64,000 nucleotides of DNA from Vitellaria paradoxa (taxonomy: Eukaryota > Streptophyta > Magnoliopsida > Ericales > Sapotaceae), in assembly GCA_019916065.1 (NCBI GenBank), contig CM034236.1:15391167-15455166 (forward strand). Reading direction: 5' to 3'. The notes below the pieces were generated by a model. The model was not told where the DNA came from, made no database searches, and worked only from the letters and a program-made list of their open reading frames with translations. Positions 23,331-34,375 of this stretch are shown piece after piece. Every line of letters starts with the position of its first letter. The stretch's first letter is position 1. Made by a program: the position numbers and the translations under genes.

Positions 23331-24240
23331 TTCAACATAATTTGGCTTAACTTATCAAACCATAAATTATATGTTTTCCACAATTATGTAAGTTAGTGAA
23401 GTCCCACGAGACATATGGAAAGGTTTTATTTCGATTGCTTTTTTGTGGTGCAAGACTATTTTTTATAGAGTAAATTGGAGTCCACAGGAGTTACGACTGA
23501 AAAATAGTTATGACATATGTAGGTGCGAATAAATTGTCCGATTAATGACGAGCGGACCTAGAATGAAATTCTTATTTCTACTTGTGATTTTCATTGATTT
23601 TTTGGTTTTTGAAAAATTATGTCATTTCTGATTCTGCATACCATAAAAAATTATATTATTCGCTCCCTTGGAGTGATCAATCTCGTATTTTGTTGGAATG
23701 AACTTGTATTAATTTTTTAAATGGATGAACTTATATTTTCATTTTGTCAAAAAACAAAAGATAGAAAGGGAAATATATGCAAGGAAACAGTACGCGCAGT
23801 TTTATATTTAAAATCGAAGCTAATGGCTAAATTTTAGTGCTAAATTTGCTTATTAGGTTTCTATTTCAGTGACGTCTATTTCTCGGCTAACACAGTCACA
23901 TGTGCATGCAGGTTGCTTTTAAAATTTTAATTTTTTTTTATATCGTCGGGTAAAAGGCCCTAAGGTTCATGTAGAGAATTTCATTTTCTGTATGGCAAAA
24001 TCAAAAAGTGAGATTGAGAGAAAATCTATTGGGTTACATTAATTCACAAAGGTCACATGAAATGTACATTTAAGAATCATTAAAGTCCTCGTAGGATCGG
24101 TTACACATCTTTATCCAACTATATAAACCTTGCACATAGCACCCTGTGAACCCAGGCCAATTCCAATTTACTAATTCAAACACAAGGCCTATCTTCATCA
24201 AAAGAAAAGTAACGTCTATCGGCTGGCTGTACGAAACTAG
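23331..24240 (+). promoter_or_regulatory. Promoter region of gene copy 2, TATA box intact
   Basis: Collinear with the promoters of copies 1 and 3. A canonical TATATAAA lies at 24120-24127, 121 bp before the start codon. The 30 bp block that is repeated in copy 1 occurs once here. Confidence 0.65.
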
Positions 24241-24712
24241 ATGGCTGAAAAGTTCATTGGCATGCTCTCACTCCTCGTTGCCGGTGGCATGGCGCATGCT
24301 AGACTAGACGTGTACAACCACCCAGTTAACCAAACACTAGCATCGGACAAATTGAGTGCTTTTACCAGTGATCCGAAGCATCTGTGGTACAAGCAAACGT
24401 TGCCTGCAGAGGCTTATTCAGGATTCTTTGATTTCTTGACCGCTTGTCTCGATCGTTTAGGTCAAAAGGAATGCGTACACCAGTTTTTAATAAAATGGTT
24501 GGAATAAAAAAAATCTAAAAAATTTTAACTGCAATTGTAAGATTAAGGAAATAGGGCATAGTTGCATTATGGGATTCGCAGGGCTTACTGGTCATTTTAA
24601 AAAGTTCGAGGGTACTGCTCATCATATTTACGCCCTAGCTAGCGAACTGTATTTTACATCTGAGAAGCTAACGAGTTGCCCTACATCCAAACCTGCTCCG
24701 ACCAAGCCCTAA
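24241..24712 (+). pseudogene. Prolamin-like gene copy 2, single-base frameshift
   Basis: The start, signal peptide and first two mature cysteines match copies 1 and 3. One T is missing between 24482 and 24483 (caccagttt where copy 3 has caccatgttt), which shifts the frame and gives a stop after 88 codons. Downstream, the original frame stays open through all remaining cysteines to the shared stop at 24710-24712, so the lesion is single and probably recent. Other differences include Cys-15 to Gly inside the signal peptide. A sequencing error is the alternative explanation. Confidence 0.75.
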
Positions 24713-25849
24713 GTCTATATGCTTACAAATGTTACTGTATTAGATTATCTAAGATGGTGTCTAATGTATATCGATTTGATCTTACATCCAAGTTTAAGAT
24801 GTTTATCATATTTGTTTCTCAAATAATTAGTGCGGTTTATTACAATACTGAGCACAATTATAAAGATAATTCCATACTAATCTTTATTACAATGCATCCA
24901 AGCAATATTGATTGTCGCAAATGTTAATATTTCACTTTTATTTCGTAATGGTTTCTCATTTATATGGTATCAAATTTACTTGTGAGCATTTTTTTGTGTG
25001 TTGTCTTCACCAATTAAGAAAATCTTCGTTTAAGAAAATTTGATGGTTTACACTATCTAGTGGTCCTGCACATTAATTGTGTCAGGAAATGTTAGCTAGT
25101 GAACTTTATTGAGGAGATAACCGATATTCTATAACTTTCATTAGCGGTTTAGTGGACAAAGTCTATTGAGACACATTTTTGGTGAAATTTTCAGAAGAAA
25201 TCCATGTCGATGTTTAATTATAGTTGAAACGACATGATAATTGGGCATTATTGCATCTTCACATTGGTTTGGATTGTGGGATATTTGAGTCATTATTACA
25301 TGATGACACTGGTTCGTAATATGGGTCAGTTGAGCAATTGTTTCTTTTCTTTTTTTTAATTTTTTTCTCCCAATCATAAGCTTTTTATGAACAGGCCAAC
25401 AAAATAATTTTTGGTCAATGATGACACCTCATTGTTTTGCCTTGCCACGCTCTACAACATAGGTCCTAATGGATATTAATAAAATCAGGCCATGTGATGT
25501 AGCAAACTCTTTTGTATGAAATTTAATCTGATCTCTATTGTTTTAGTGTGCATATAGTTTTCCTTTCAAAACTCTTAAAAGTGTTCAATGTTTTTTTTCT
25601 TCTAAAATGAATAAAGAAAGATAAAGAAAGGCTATAGAGAAAAAAAATTTGTTACAGTTCACTAGCTCTTCCAATCCAAATATTGTCCCTACGAAATATA
25701 AACTCTGGGATTATACACTTAAATTTAAATTCTGAGATGAAGATGTAAATTACTGTAACAAAATAATTTTCCTAAACGTAAAAAAACTGAATTGCAATCT
25801 ATGAAATCTTAAAAAAATTGGTTGTCTAATAATTCTTCTATTAAAAGTT
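24713..25849 (+). other. 3' flank of copy 2, interrupted by a copia element
   Basis: Homologous to the 3' flanks of copies 1 and 3. The last five bases before 25850 (AAGTT) are duplicated at 33610-33614, where the flank resumes. No gene was seen. Confidence 0.75.
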
Positions 25850-26294
25850 TGTAAGAAATAATGCAGCATGAATATGAATTTAGAACATCTATTTTATGAT
25901 CTTATTATGTAGAAGCTTACCTATTTGAGCCATTTTTGGTTGTAAATTGCCTCTTGAGATGACGAACAAACAATGGCTATTAGGTTTAGGTCTTCCTCTC
26001 CTTCTTCAGGAACAAATATGACGGCAATCTATGGGTCAAGCAATCTGAAAACCCTTGAGTGGAGAGGAGACCTCATATATACATATTCCAATGGACCCTC
26101 CGATAAAGAGGCCATTACACCCAATAGGTTCACACTTACTGTCCATCCACAATTATTTTATAATACGTGTGCATGACCCACAAAATGATCACAACAACAG
26201 CCTATTTTCAATGTCTCATGTTCATACCAATTCAGCCCATTTTAATGAAACAAAGGAGACAATTAATGGAAGCTCAATATAAAAAATTCTAACA
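25850..26294 (-). repeat. 3' LTR of the copia element
   Basis: Ends TTCTAACA, followed by a purine-rich tract in sense orientation (CAAGTTGGAGAA) at 26295-26306 that serves as polypurine tract. Pairs with 33155-33609. Confidence 0.85.
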
Positions 26295-26941
26295 TTCTCC
26301 AACTTGAGCAAACATTAATTGTAGTGCAATGTTTTTAAAAAAAATATTGTATAAAATGACTCTCAGGATGATACCAAAAAAAAAAAACTTTATGTGGCCA
26401 CTTAAAAACAAAATAAGGTCATAAGACAAACCACCTTAAACAAGTCCGGTCCAACAAAGTTATTAACATTGAACCAAGGTAATCACTATACTTTATGTGT
26501 ATAATGCTACTCATGATTACAAATGTCAAATAACTCCATCAACATGGATTCAATTGTGATAGTGTGGCATGAAAATAGCTTTCTAAAAGTGATCATATCA
26601 AATGCTATTTTCATCATCAGTCCTCAAAATGAATTCTCTTTATCAACATGAGAATTCCATGGGCTTCAAATATAAGCCAGTATGTCTTTAGCAAAATATC
26701 TCGAGATTCCATATGGTGCCATTAATAAGACATACACTGAAGAAACCATATGCTTAAGATAGACACCAAATCTTAAGCGATCATAATATACATGAACATT
26801 TTCATTGTTACAATAAACTAACAAATAGCAATTGATGATCATTAACATGACATTATTGATAAATATAATTGAAATAAATGTCAACAGAATCCATAAAATC
26901 CCAATAAATGAGAGTCAATATATGTAAAGAAGAAACTCCCA
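26295..26941 (-). other. 3' untranslated part of the copia element
   Basis: AT-rich, between the RNase H relic and the 3' LTR. No domain seen. Confidence 0.5.
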
Positions 26942-28080
26942 TTAACCAAGCACATCAAAAGACCTAATAATCCCCATGTTATCAACATGTTTTCTAAAAG
27001 TCGTCGGTCTTATTACCTCGGTTAAGGGATCAGCTATCATCTCTTCTATGTTAATGTGCTCAATGATGATATCATCTTTCTTTACTAAATCTCTAACACT
27101 AAGATACTTGATCTCTATGTGTTTAGACCCATTAAAGCTCTTATCATTCTTTGAAACGAAAACAGTAGCACTATTATCATAAAAAACTCTCAATGGTCTA
27201 GAAATAAAGTCTTCTACCTTAAGCTTTAAAATAAAATTACTAGCCAAACTACCTGCATTGTAGCCCCATAACATGCAACAAACTTAGCATGCATAGTTGA
27301 GGATGCCATATGAGTTTGTTTTACATTCTTCTAAGAAATGGCTCCTCCAGCTAACATAAAGATATACCGTAAAGTAGACTTCAAATCATCCACTCATCTA
27401 GCAAAATATAGATCTGAATAACCAACTACCTCAAGGTCACCAACCTTCCTATACACAAGCATGTAATCTTTTGTCTTCTGCAAATACCTCATAACTTTCT
27501 TGGCTGCCACCCAATGCTCAACACCAGGGTTTACGAGATATTTGCCAAGAGCACTCACAATAAAAGCTATGTCAGGTTTAGTGCATACTTAAGCATACAT
27601 CAAACTGCCAACTGCACTTGCATAAGGAACGTTACTCATCTAATCCCTCTCAAGGTCATTTTTAGGACATCCACTTTTGTTAAACTTATCACCTTTTACA
27701 ATAGGCACATGCCTAGGTCTGCAATTCTACATATTAAATCTTTGAAGTACACGAGTTATGCATGCCTTTTGAGAAAGTCCCAATAAACCACGAGACTGAT
27801 CACAATGAATCTTAATACCCGAAACGAAAGATGCCTCACAAGGTCTTTCATGTCAAAAGTGTTAGACATTAGTGACTTGGTATCATGTAAAAGCTTCACA
27901 TCACTACTCGCCAACAGAATGTCATCGGCATAAAGAATAAGAAATATAAACTTGCTCCCACTGACCTTAAGATATATGCACTGATCTACCTTGTTCTCAA
28001 CAAACCCTAGGGAAATGACGTCTTCATCAAATTTCAAGCACCACTAAGAAGAAGCTTTCTTTAAACCATAAATAGATTTC
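26942..28080 (-). pseudogene. Copia RT C-terminus and RNase H relic
   Basis: Read on the minus strand from 28080 down, the RT part shows KFDED, then the conserved catalytic-loop region FLILYADDILLAS (normally YVDD), and after frameshifts the RNase H region with SDL, STLRY, HAKF and the C-terminal block DNSATVFVSKNDK, GSKHIEIKYLSVRD, IADPLTE. These are typical of plant Ty1/copia pol. Several stops and frameshifts interrupt it. All of protease, integrase and the first half of RT are missing. It cannot make an active polymerase. Confidence 0.8.
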
Positions 28081-28690
28081 TCTGGTTTTGGGTATTATAG
28101 GTTGGTTTGATTTGACTGAAATCAGAGGGTAAATAATTGAGAGCCTTGTGAACAATGAAGTCATCAAAAATTCAAACTTCAAGACCTTTAAGTTTGGACT
28201 GGATAAAGACGAGTTTGAGCATGTATTCCCTGACTGCAGACTGACTATCATACTTTATACTTGTAAGCTCACTCATCAGAGATCTAGCCTCAGCCTTACT
28301 GGATACATGGTATCTAGCTTCCACAACATCAAAGAACTCCCTGGCATTGCTAATCTCAGGTAAGCCACTTATAAGGTGCTCAGAAATAACTATCAAAAAA
28401 AAAAAAAAAAGGTGCTCAGAAATAGATCTCTTAATAGCAATGAGACTTAAACGATTTGATCTATCCCACTTGGCATAGTACTCCTTCTCATTAACAATAT
28501 TGCTAGTAGTAGGCTTAGGTGGTTCTTTCTCTCTCAGTGCCAAATCAATGTCAGCTACACCCAGAGCAAACTCAATATCTTGCTTTCACTTCTTATAATT
28601 AGAACTAGTCAAAAGCTCAATAGTGGTATTGCTACTATTAACTGCAAAAAAGACTGTAGGAGTAACCAAATATTAATAAATCATAAATTA
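28081..28690 (-). pseudogene. Copia gag relic fused to RT by deletion
   Basis: Sense order: start of gag near 28690 (TTIELLTSSNYKK, then a TGA where Trp is usual), IEFALGVADIDLALREKEPP, WDRSNRLSLIAIKRSI, SGLPEISNAREF, ARSLMSELTSIKYD, REYMLKLVFIQSKLKGLEV and, in another frame, DDFIVHKALNYLPSDFSQIK and YNTQNQ. This is the UBN2-type gag of plant copia elements. Just after the TQNQ block the sequence changes to the RT motif YGLKKASSQWCLKF, so the internal genes were removed by one deletion near 28080. A 36 bp insertion with a poly(A) run lies inside gag. Confidence 0.75.
28373..28424 (+). repeat. Tiny poly(A) insertion flanked by a 14-16 bp direct repeat
   Basis: ggtgctcagaaata occurs at 28375-28388 and again at 28411-28424, with actatc plus 16 A residues between. 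This is the structure left by LINE-type target-primed insertion of a nearly tail-only transcript. It adds 36 bp, so the gag frame stays open. Confidence 0.6.
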
Positions 28691-28924
28691 GCCAATAAAC
28701 TTAAAATAAATATGCTTTGACAACATAAGCATTATCCAAGAGAATCCAATGGCATCATTACACTCTCTCCTTTGGGCAGAGAGTGCAACATGCTATAGGA
28801 CCTCCATCCATGAAGCTACCAAATGAAAGCACCCAAGTTTTCAAAAGTAGTCCCCTTTGGGTAGACTAACCTTTTTAGACTCAAATGTTTTCTAACCAAA
28901 TGCTCCATACTATCTCTCTACATT
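28691..28924 (-). other. 5' untranslated part of the copia element (gag side)
   Basis: Links gag to the nested solo LTR. Continues at 32744. Contains ACATT (28920-28924), the target duplication of the insertion. Confidence 0.5.
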
Positions 28925-29692
28925 TGTCACGTCCCAAATTTTCATAACCGAATACCCGAGGGTGACTTGGGATTATCTATTGGGTATAAAAATAAGATGA
29001 CAACAATACGCCGTCACACCCTAAATTTTTCCTCCAAACTAGGGTTGACTTGCAATAAAAATTTAACGTATTCAAAATCCCTAGTTTATCCTAACCAATA
29101 TTTATAAGTCATTAGACTGAATCATTTGATGGGATTCAACTATAGGGCATAAAATAAAAAAAATAGAGAGTAGTATTACAGAGCCATCTAAGCGTCCAAA
29201 CCATGTGATTAACATTACATATCAAATAAAGTAACTAGGTCTAAATTTAATGATTATAATCATCCAATAATTATTATTACAGACCACAATAATAAATAAA
29301 GTCTTCCAGCACTGTGCAGGATAGAAAAAAAATAGATAACTCTTCTGATGGAATATTTAAGAGAAATTAATCTTTTTCCAGCACATCTTCAGTATCCCTG
29401 TGCTTAATGTCCTGAAAAAAAATATTCTCACAATAGGTGAGCTACTAAAGCCCAGTAATCAGAATCTCCTAGGTGCCTATATGCAGTGGTTGTAATGCTA
29501 CACTGTATTAGGTGACCCACTACAGTGAATGTGATTAGGTGGCATACTATTTATGCAACAATTAATTCAATAAATTTCAACTAAATAATGTAAATTATAC
29601 TTACAACGGTTCAATGAAAACATCACTGTAACTACTGTTTTACTTACATGTAGAAATAGTTAAATGTTGATGTGTGTACCATAATGAAATCT

Positions 29693-29764
29693 GTGTCGCA
29701 GTGGTAAGAATCTTAGATTCAGATTTTTAAGGTCTCGGGATCAAACCCCGTAGCGATACAGGTT
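29693..29764 (+). repeat. tRNA-like/SINE head
   Basis: gtcgcagtggtaagaa resembles box A and gggatcaaaccccg resembles box B with usual spacing. An (AT)n tract follows. No clear target duplication was seen. Confidence 0.4.
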
Positions 29765-30524
29765 TCATATATATATATATATATATTTTATAAAATATTC
29801 ATCAAGAGGAATTAAATATAATTAAATAATTCTAACACATCATTCATACATAAGTAAGAAAGGTTGCCAGTCATAATAAAATTTGGTAAAGGAGTTTAAT
29901 CTAAATCCTCCTAGAATAATCGTACTCCTATCCTCCTCTACCTCTAGCCATGGGAACTAGTGACTTTACGGGCTTAGCATTCAATGCATTCTGACGGTGT
30001 CACCCACCAAAAACCTAGCCGTCGTGACCGGCTACTTGACTGGCCAGGTCAGAAGGGAGCATCTCCCAAATAAAATGCATATGTTCTCATCTCCATCTAA
30101 AAGGTCATTTCTACCCACCCATCACCCCCATTGCCAAAAAAATAACTTTAGCACTGAGTGCCTTAATTTATTTTCACCCCTTGGCATTCTAATGTTATCT
30201 TATATAGCAATCAGACATTTTTAATAACAACCAGCAATGTTCTTGGGTGATGAATCCGAAGTGGGATTATTTAGTCACATACAGTATACTTTAAGTATTT
30301 TATCTCAATTCAAAATTTAATAATAATTCACAATGAATTAAAGATTAAACATAATCACCAACATTATTGTCACAAAGCTAGGTAGCACATGTAAATTAAC
30401 AAGTAGCAAGTAACAAGAAAAATTTAGAATTTGAATTAGTATTTTAGTTAATTCTTTGACAAGTTTTCCGTACTAGCCTTGATAAGAATAAAATTATTTC
30501 TAATGGTATATTAATTAAGCTAAG

Positions 30525-30615
30525 GTTGGTAGCTTAGTGGGCGGGCGACCCTAATTGCGGTTTGAAGTTACGAGTTCGAACCTCATTGGCTGCGATCTCG
30601 ATTTTTGCCTCTTTT
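30525..30615 (+). repeat. tRNA-derived SINE fragment
   Basis: tggtagcttagtgggcgg (box A) and cgagttcgaacctc (box B) are about 40 bp apart, followed by a T-rich end. A true tRNA gene is unlikely because no acceptor stem pairs. Confidence 0.5.
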
Positions 30616-32743
30616 TCCTTTTTATTTTATTATTTTATGGAATATAAAGATAGTAAATAGCTCTTTGGACTTATATTTAATTTTAGAAAAATTTATAAGT
30701 TTTATTTTATTTGAATAAATTTCCAATCATCATCTTATTTATAACCAAACCCTTATCATAGGTTTTCGGCTTCAAGATATCCACAAATATCCATAAAATT
30801 ATTCCAATATTTATGAAGGTATTAAATAAGTTTCATTAAAATCACTTAATCATTAAAATATAGTTATCTAACTTGCTAGGTAGACAAAACAATGCCTAAA
30901 AGAATCAATTTAAAATAATTCAAATTTATTTAAGGAAGACCAATTGAGGAAAGAATAAGTCCATTGTCTCATTTGAGCATTTTTATCAAATACTTGGTTC
31001 TACTTAGCCATTTTAATTTGAATAAGTCATCTAACTATCTATGATGAAATTGATTGTCTAAATCAGTTATCATAAATAAATGATACATAATATCCAGTTT
31101 AAAAATAATTTCATATCAATTGGAAAATAACCAACTAGCATCAACTTAACAGTTCACTTCAGTATTATATCAAATAGTATAAGTGTTTTACTATATCAAG
31201 CCTTGTGAATAAATTTACACATCAATAGAATTTATTAACATGACAATAATTAATAGAAGAAAATTGAAAATTTAAATAAATCTCTAAGCATAATATTCTA
31301 AAAAAAATCCAAACAAGCATCAATTAAAGGTTAAGCAGAGACAGCAGCTTAAAAGAAAATTCATATAAAATAGAGTAGAACTCCAATAACTATAAACTTT
31401 ATATCTGTAGAAACTAGACTTTAAAGCCTACAATTTTCATGTTTTACACTTTTAAAAATTCTAAGGTCTAAAAATTTGCAAAAACAGCCTTGAATTCAGT
31501 TTGTTCAGAAGATACAGTTTTACACGTGCTCAGTATTTTGGGCATAACTTTTGACTCACAAATCAGATTGACGCAAATCTTTTGAGTTGGAAAGAAAACA
31601 TAAAGGGCTACAACTTTTATGTTTTAGCCGAAGCCTAATTTTACCGTTTTAGGGGTCGAAAATATATCAGAAGCTACAAACAAATAGCTGTTAGCATGCT
31701 GGATTACATCAGTCAAAGTTTTGGTTTCCCTACCCCCAATATGCGGGTATTATTTTTTTATCACAATCAAGTTTCATACTTTAAACCCAGAAAATGCATC
31801 AAATACATTTTAGGAGGTTCGTCATCCTACCTCAATGAAGATATTGGTGACCAAGCCTGAAAAGAAAAAAGGAGTTGAGATTTGAACACCATCCAATTGG
31901 AAAATTTCAAGCCTTTCTTCTTCCTCCAAACAACACCAAATGTCCAACCACACTTGATAAAAATATATTTTTTTTCTCTTATTTTTTTTTCTCTTTGAAG
32001 GAACGCAATTTATAAGAATCATGGGAGTGTAGAGAAAGTTATCGGTGGAGAAAATAACCTCCACTTCACATGCTTCAAAACAACTAAGGTAAGATTATGC
32101 ATATACAATAGGTAGCATGATCTAAGAATCATGCTTGCTTTTTGACTATCTAACCATATAATTTAAGAAATGTATTGGAAGATGGATGGAGATGGGTGGC
32201 ATGATCCGAGAATCATGCTAACTTTTTGACTAATTAAACAAATTATTTAAAAGATGCTCTAAGCCTTTAAATCATGCTTGCTAAATAATTTGAAAGAGTT
32301 GCTTTAAAGTCATCAATGTAAGGTCTTCTTTTTAACTAATTAGCCACCTAATTTGAGAGATTGTGAGAGATGTATGGAAGATGGAAAATAAAGTTGCCGG
32401 GAAATAATTTAAAGCTACTATTCATGAGTCAACTCGGTGAGTGATAAAGTGAGTTGAAGTGAGTTGAGTTGAGTCAAAGAAAGGGTTGACCCATGTGTTA
32501 ATTGGCTTGGGTTAAACCAATTAGGTAATTGGGCTAGGAATTGTTTAGATAAAAGTTTAGAAATTTTACATTAAACTCCCACATAGAGTGGAATTAAATC
32601 CGAAAATCTTTCCAACTAATTTTATCATTCCAAAAATTTTCAAGTCCTTAATTTTCTAGATTTTTACTATAATAAATATCAGCACCACACTTAAGCAAAT
32701 TAATTAAGAGAAAAGAAAAAAAATTCAGGTTGTTACAACATTA

Positions 32744-33154
32744 AAACACACAATGACCCCCTTTGGGTAGGTAATTGTATGCAATAATGTCCAAGAAAAT
32801 ACCGTAACAAAAGAAGAAAACCTAGATCTCAATAAGTGTACCACTTTGGTAGTAAACACCTAAGTCAGCCCAAATTTTCAACATCAATATTAATTAATAA
32901 TGTAAATTGCCCAAATCAACATTATGCATACTTTAAAACATCATGTATGCATATGATCCCAAACAAAATAGGTATGAGTCAAAATGTACCTTTCAAGATC
33001 ACAAATATATCAATGGTTGTCCCATTCTCAAATTAAATAGGTATAGTTAGTGGAAACCTAACTTAGTCTTCGTAATTATGTTTAATAACTTAATACTTAA
33101 AGTTATAAATTTTAGGAATGAAATTAGGAAGACTAAATAAAAATTTCCAATATA
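32744..33154 (-). other. 5' untranslated part of the copia element (LTR side)
   Basis: AT-rich. A primer binding site expected beside the right LTR was not recognised, in line with decay of that end. Confidence 0.45.
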
Positions 33155-33609
33155 TTAGAGAAATAATGTAGCATGAATATGAATTTAGAACATCTATTTT
33201 ATAATTTTATAATGCGGAAGCATACCTGTTTGAGCCTTTTTGGTTGTAAATTGCCTCTTGAGATGATGAACAAACAATAGCTATTAGGGTTAGGTCTTCC
33301 CTTCCTTCTCCAGGAACAAATATGACAGCTATCTATAAGTCAAGCAATCTGAAAACCCTTGAGTGGTGAGGGGATCTAGCCAACATATATATATACGTAG
33401 TCTAATGGACCCTCCCATAAAGAGACCATTAGATCCAAAAGCCCACACTTACCGTCCAACCACAATTACTTTATAATAGGTGTGCATGAGCCCACAAAAT
33501 GATCACAACAATAACCCATTTTCAATGTCTCATGATCATATCGCTTCAGCCCATTGTAATAAAACAAAAGTGACAATTAATGGAAGCTCAATATAAGGAA
33601 ATTCTAACA
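33155..33609 (-). repeat. 5' LTR of the copia element
   Basis: Matches 25850-26294 with numerous substitutions and small indels. Its left terminus no longer begins TGTAAG. Confidence 0.8.
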
Positions 33610-33614
33610 AAGTT

Positions 33615-34035
33615 TTCCTTTAAAGGTTTCATGTTTGATCCCAAATCAAACGTTAGTGTTGCTTTCTTCTAAGCAAAAATAATATGCTTCACCACCCTTA
33701 TTTATTAGGTACAAGAGGGTGTTATGATAGGATTCTAATTCTGTACAATAGTTATATCAATTTTGTATTTGTTAATGTATTTTCTAACTCATGAAATTCA
33801 AGGAATCATAATAACATTATACTTCATTAAGTGTATTTCTTCATTTACTTATTTCTAAGAAATAAAGATCAGTGAGCATTATGTATCTTCATCCAATGCC
33901 ATCCTAACGCTACTACCAAAATGCATAAACATCACAACTTTTAGACATGATGTTTCATTTTTGATCTTGATCACAAACGGATAATTGAACCATGTGAGAT
34001 TGTAAGTTGCTTATTTTCAATCATAGTTTACAACC
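33615..34035 (+). other. Rest of unit 2 3' flank and remnant of B repeat
   Basis: 33615-33907 continues the flank broken at 25849 (cctttaaaggtttcatg). From 33908 a B repeat starts with altered terminus CGCTACTACC and stops after ~130 bp at about 34036, where promoter sequence of the next unit begins. About 1.7 kb of B and adjoining sequence is therefore deleted. Confidence 0.6.
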
Positions 34036-34250
34036 GTGAGAATGAACTTATATTTTGTCAAAATGAACTTATATTAATTTTTTAAATGGAAGAACTTATA
34101 TTTTCATTTTGTCATAAAACAAAATAGTGAAAGAGAAATATATGCAAAGAAACAGCACGTGCAGTTTTATATTAAAACTCGAAGCTAATGCCTAAATTTT
34201 AGTGCTAAATTCGCTTATTAGTTTTCTATTTCATTGACGACTATTTCTCG
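34036..34250 (+). promoter_or_regulatory. Promoter remnant of array unit 3, left of the CACTA insertion
   Basis: Matches the promoters of copies 1-3 (taaatggaagaacttatattttc, cagttttatatt, gtgctaaattcgcttattag). It is interrupted at the point ctatttctcg. The last three bases TCG are duplicated at 58038-58040. Confidence 0.7.
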
Positions 34251-34375
34251 CACTACCAGAATAAGAAGCATTGGCGCAACTACAATCGGGCGACCGTTGA
34301 AGGCAGTCGCAAAAAATGGTATTGGCGACCGCCTGAAGCAGTCGCTACGGCGGTCGCTAAAAAGTCCTCATAAAA
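34251..34375 (+). repeat. Left terminus and subterminal motifs of the CACTA element
   Basis: Terminal inverted repeat followed by about five copies of the motif GCGACCGC/GCGGTCGCTA, the kind of repeat bound by En/Spm TNPA. The right end has about eighteen. Confidence 0.8.

Larger units (their letters stand above)
28925..32738 (-). mobile_element. Tekay-like gypsy solo LTR nested in the copia element
   Basis: Runs from TGTCACGTCCC to GGTTGTTACA with an exact ACATT duplication on both sides (28920-28924, 32739-32743). In sense orientation it starts TGTAACAACCTGAATTTTT and ends GGGACGTGACA, matching the style of the LTRs at 47848 and 54900 (TGTAATGACCCGAATTTTT ... GGGGCGTGACA). No primer site, gag or pol is inside, so it is a single 3.8 kb LTR. 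It contains two tRNA-like SINE fragments. Confidence 0.7.
25850..33609 (-). mobile_element. Deleted Ty1/copia retrotransposon with nested solo LTR
   Basis: LTRs of ~445 bp (25850-26294 and ~33155-33609) run from TGTAAGAAATAATG to TTCTAACA, with an exact AAGTT target duplication. Coding remnants on the minus strand are a copia gag followed directly by the end of RT and RNase H, so protease, integrase and most of RT are deleted. A 3.8 kb solo LTR is inserted between the 5' LTR and gag. The LTRs differ at numerous positions and the right LTR start has decayed, so the element is old. Confidence 0.85.

Noticed and set aside
29013..29040. A second LTR start (gtcacaccctaaatt) just inside the solo LTR
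   Set aside because: The preceding base is C, not T, there is no matching second end or target duplication, and it may be a local duplication of the terminus.
30525..30615. Functional tRNA gene
   Set aside because: Box A and box B are present but no paired acceptor stem or anticodon arm could be drawn. A SINE fragment fits better.
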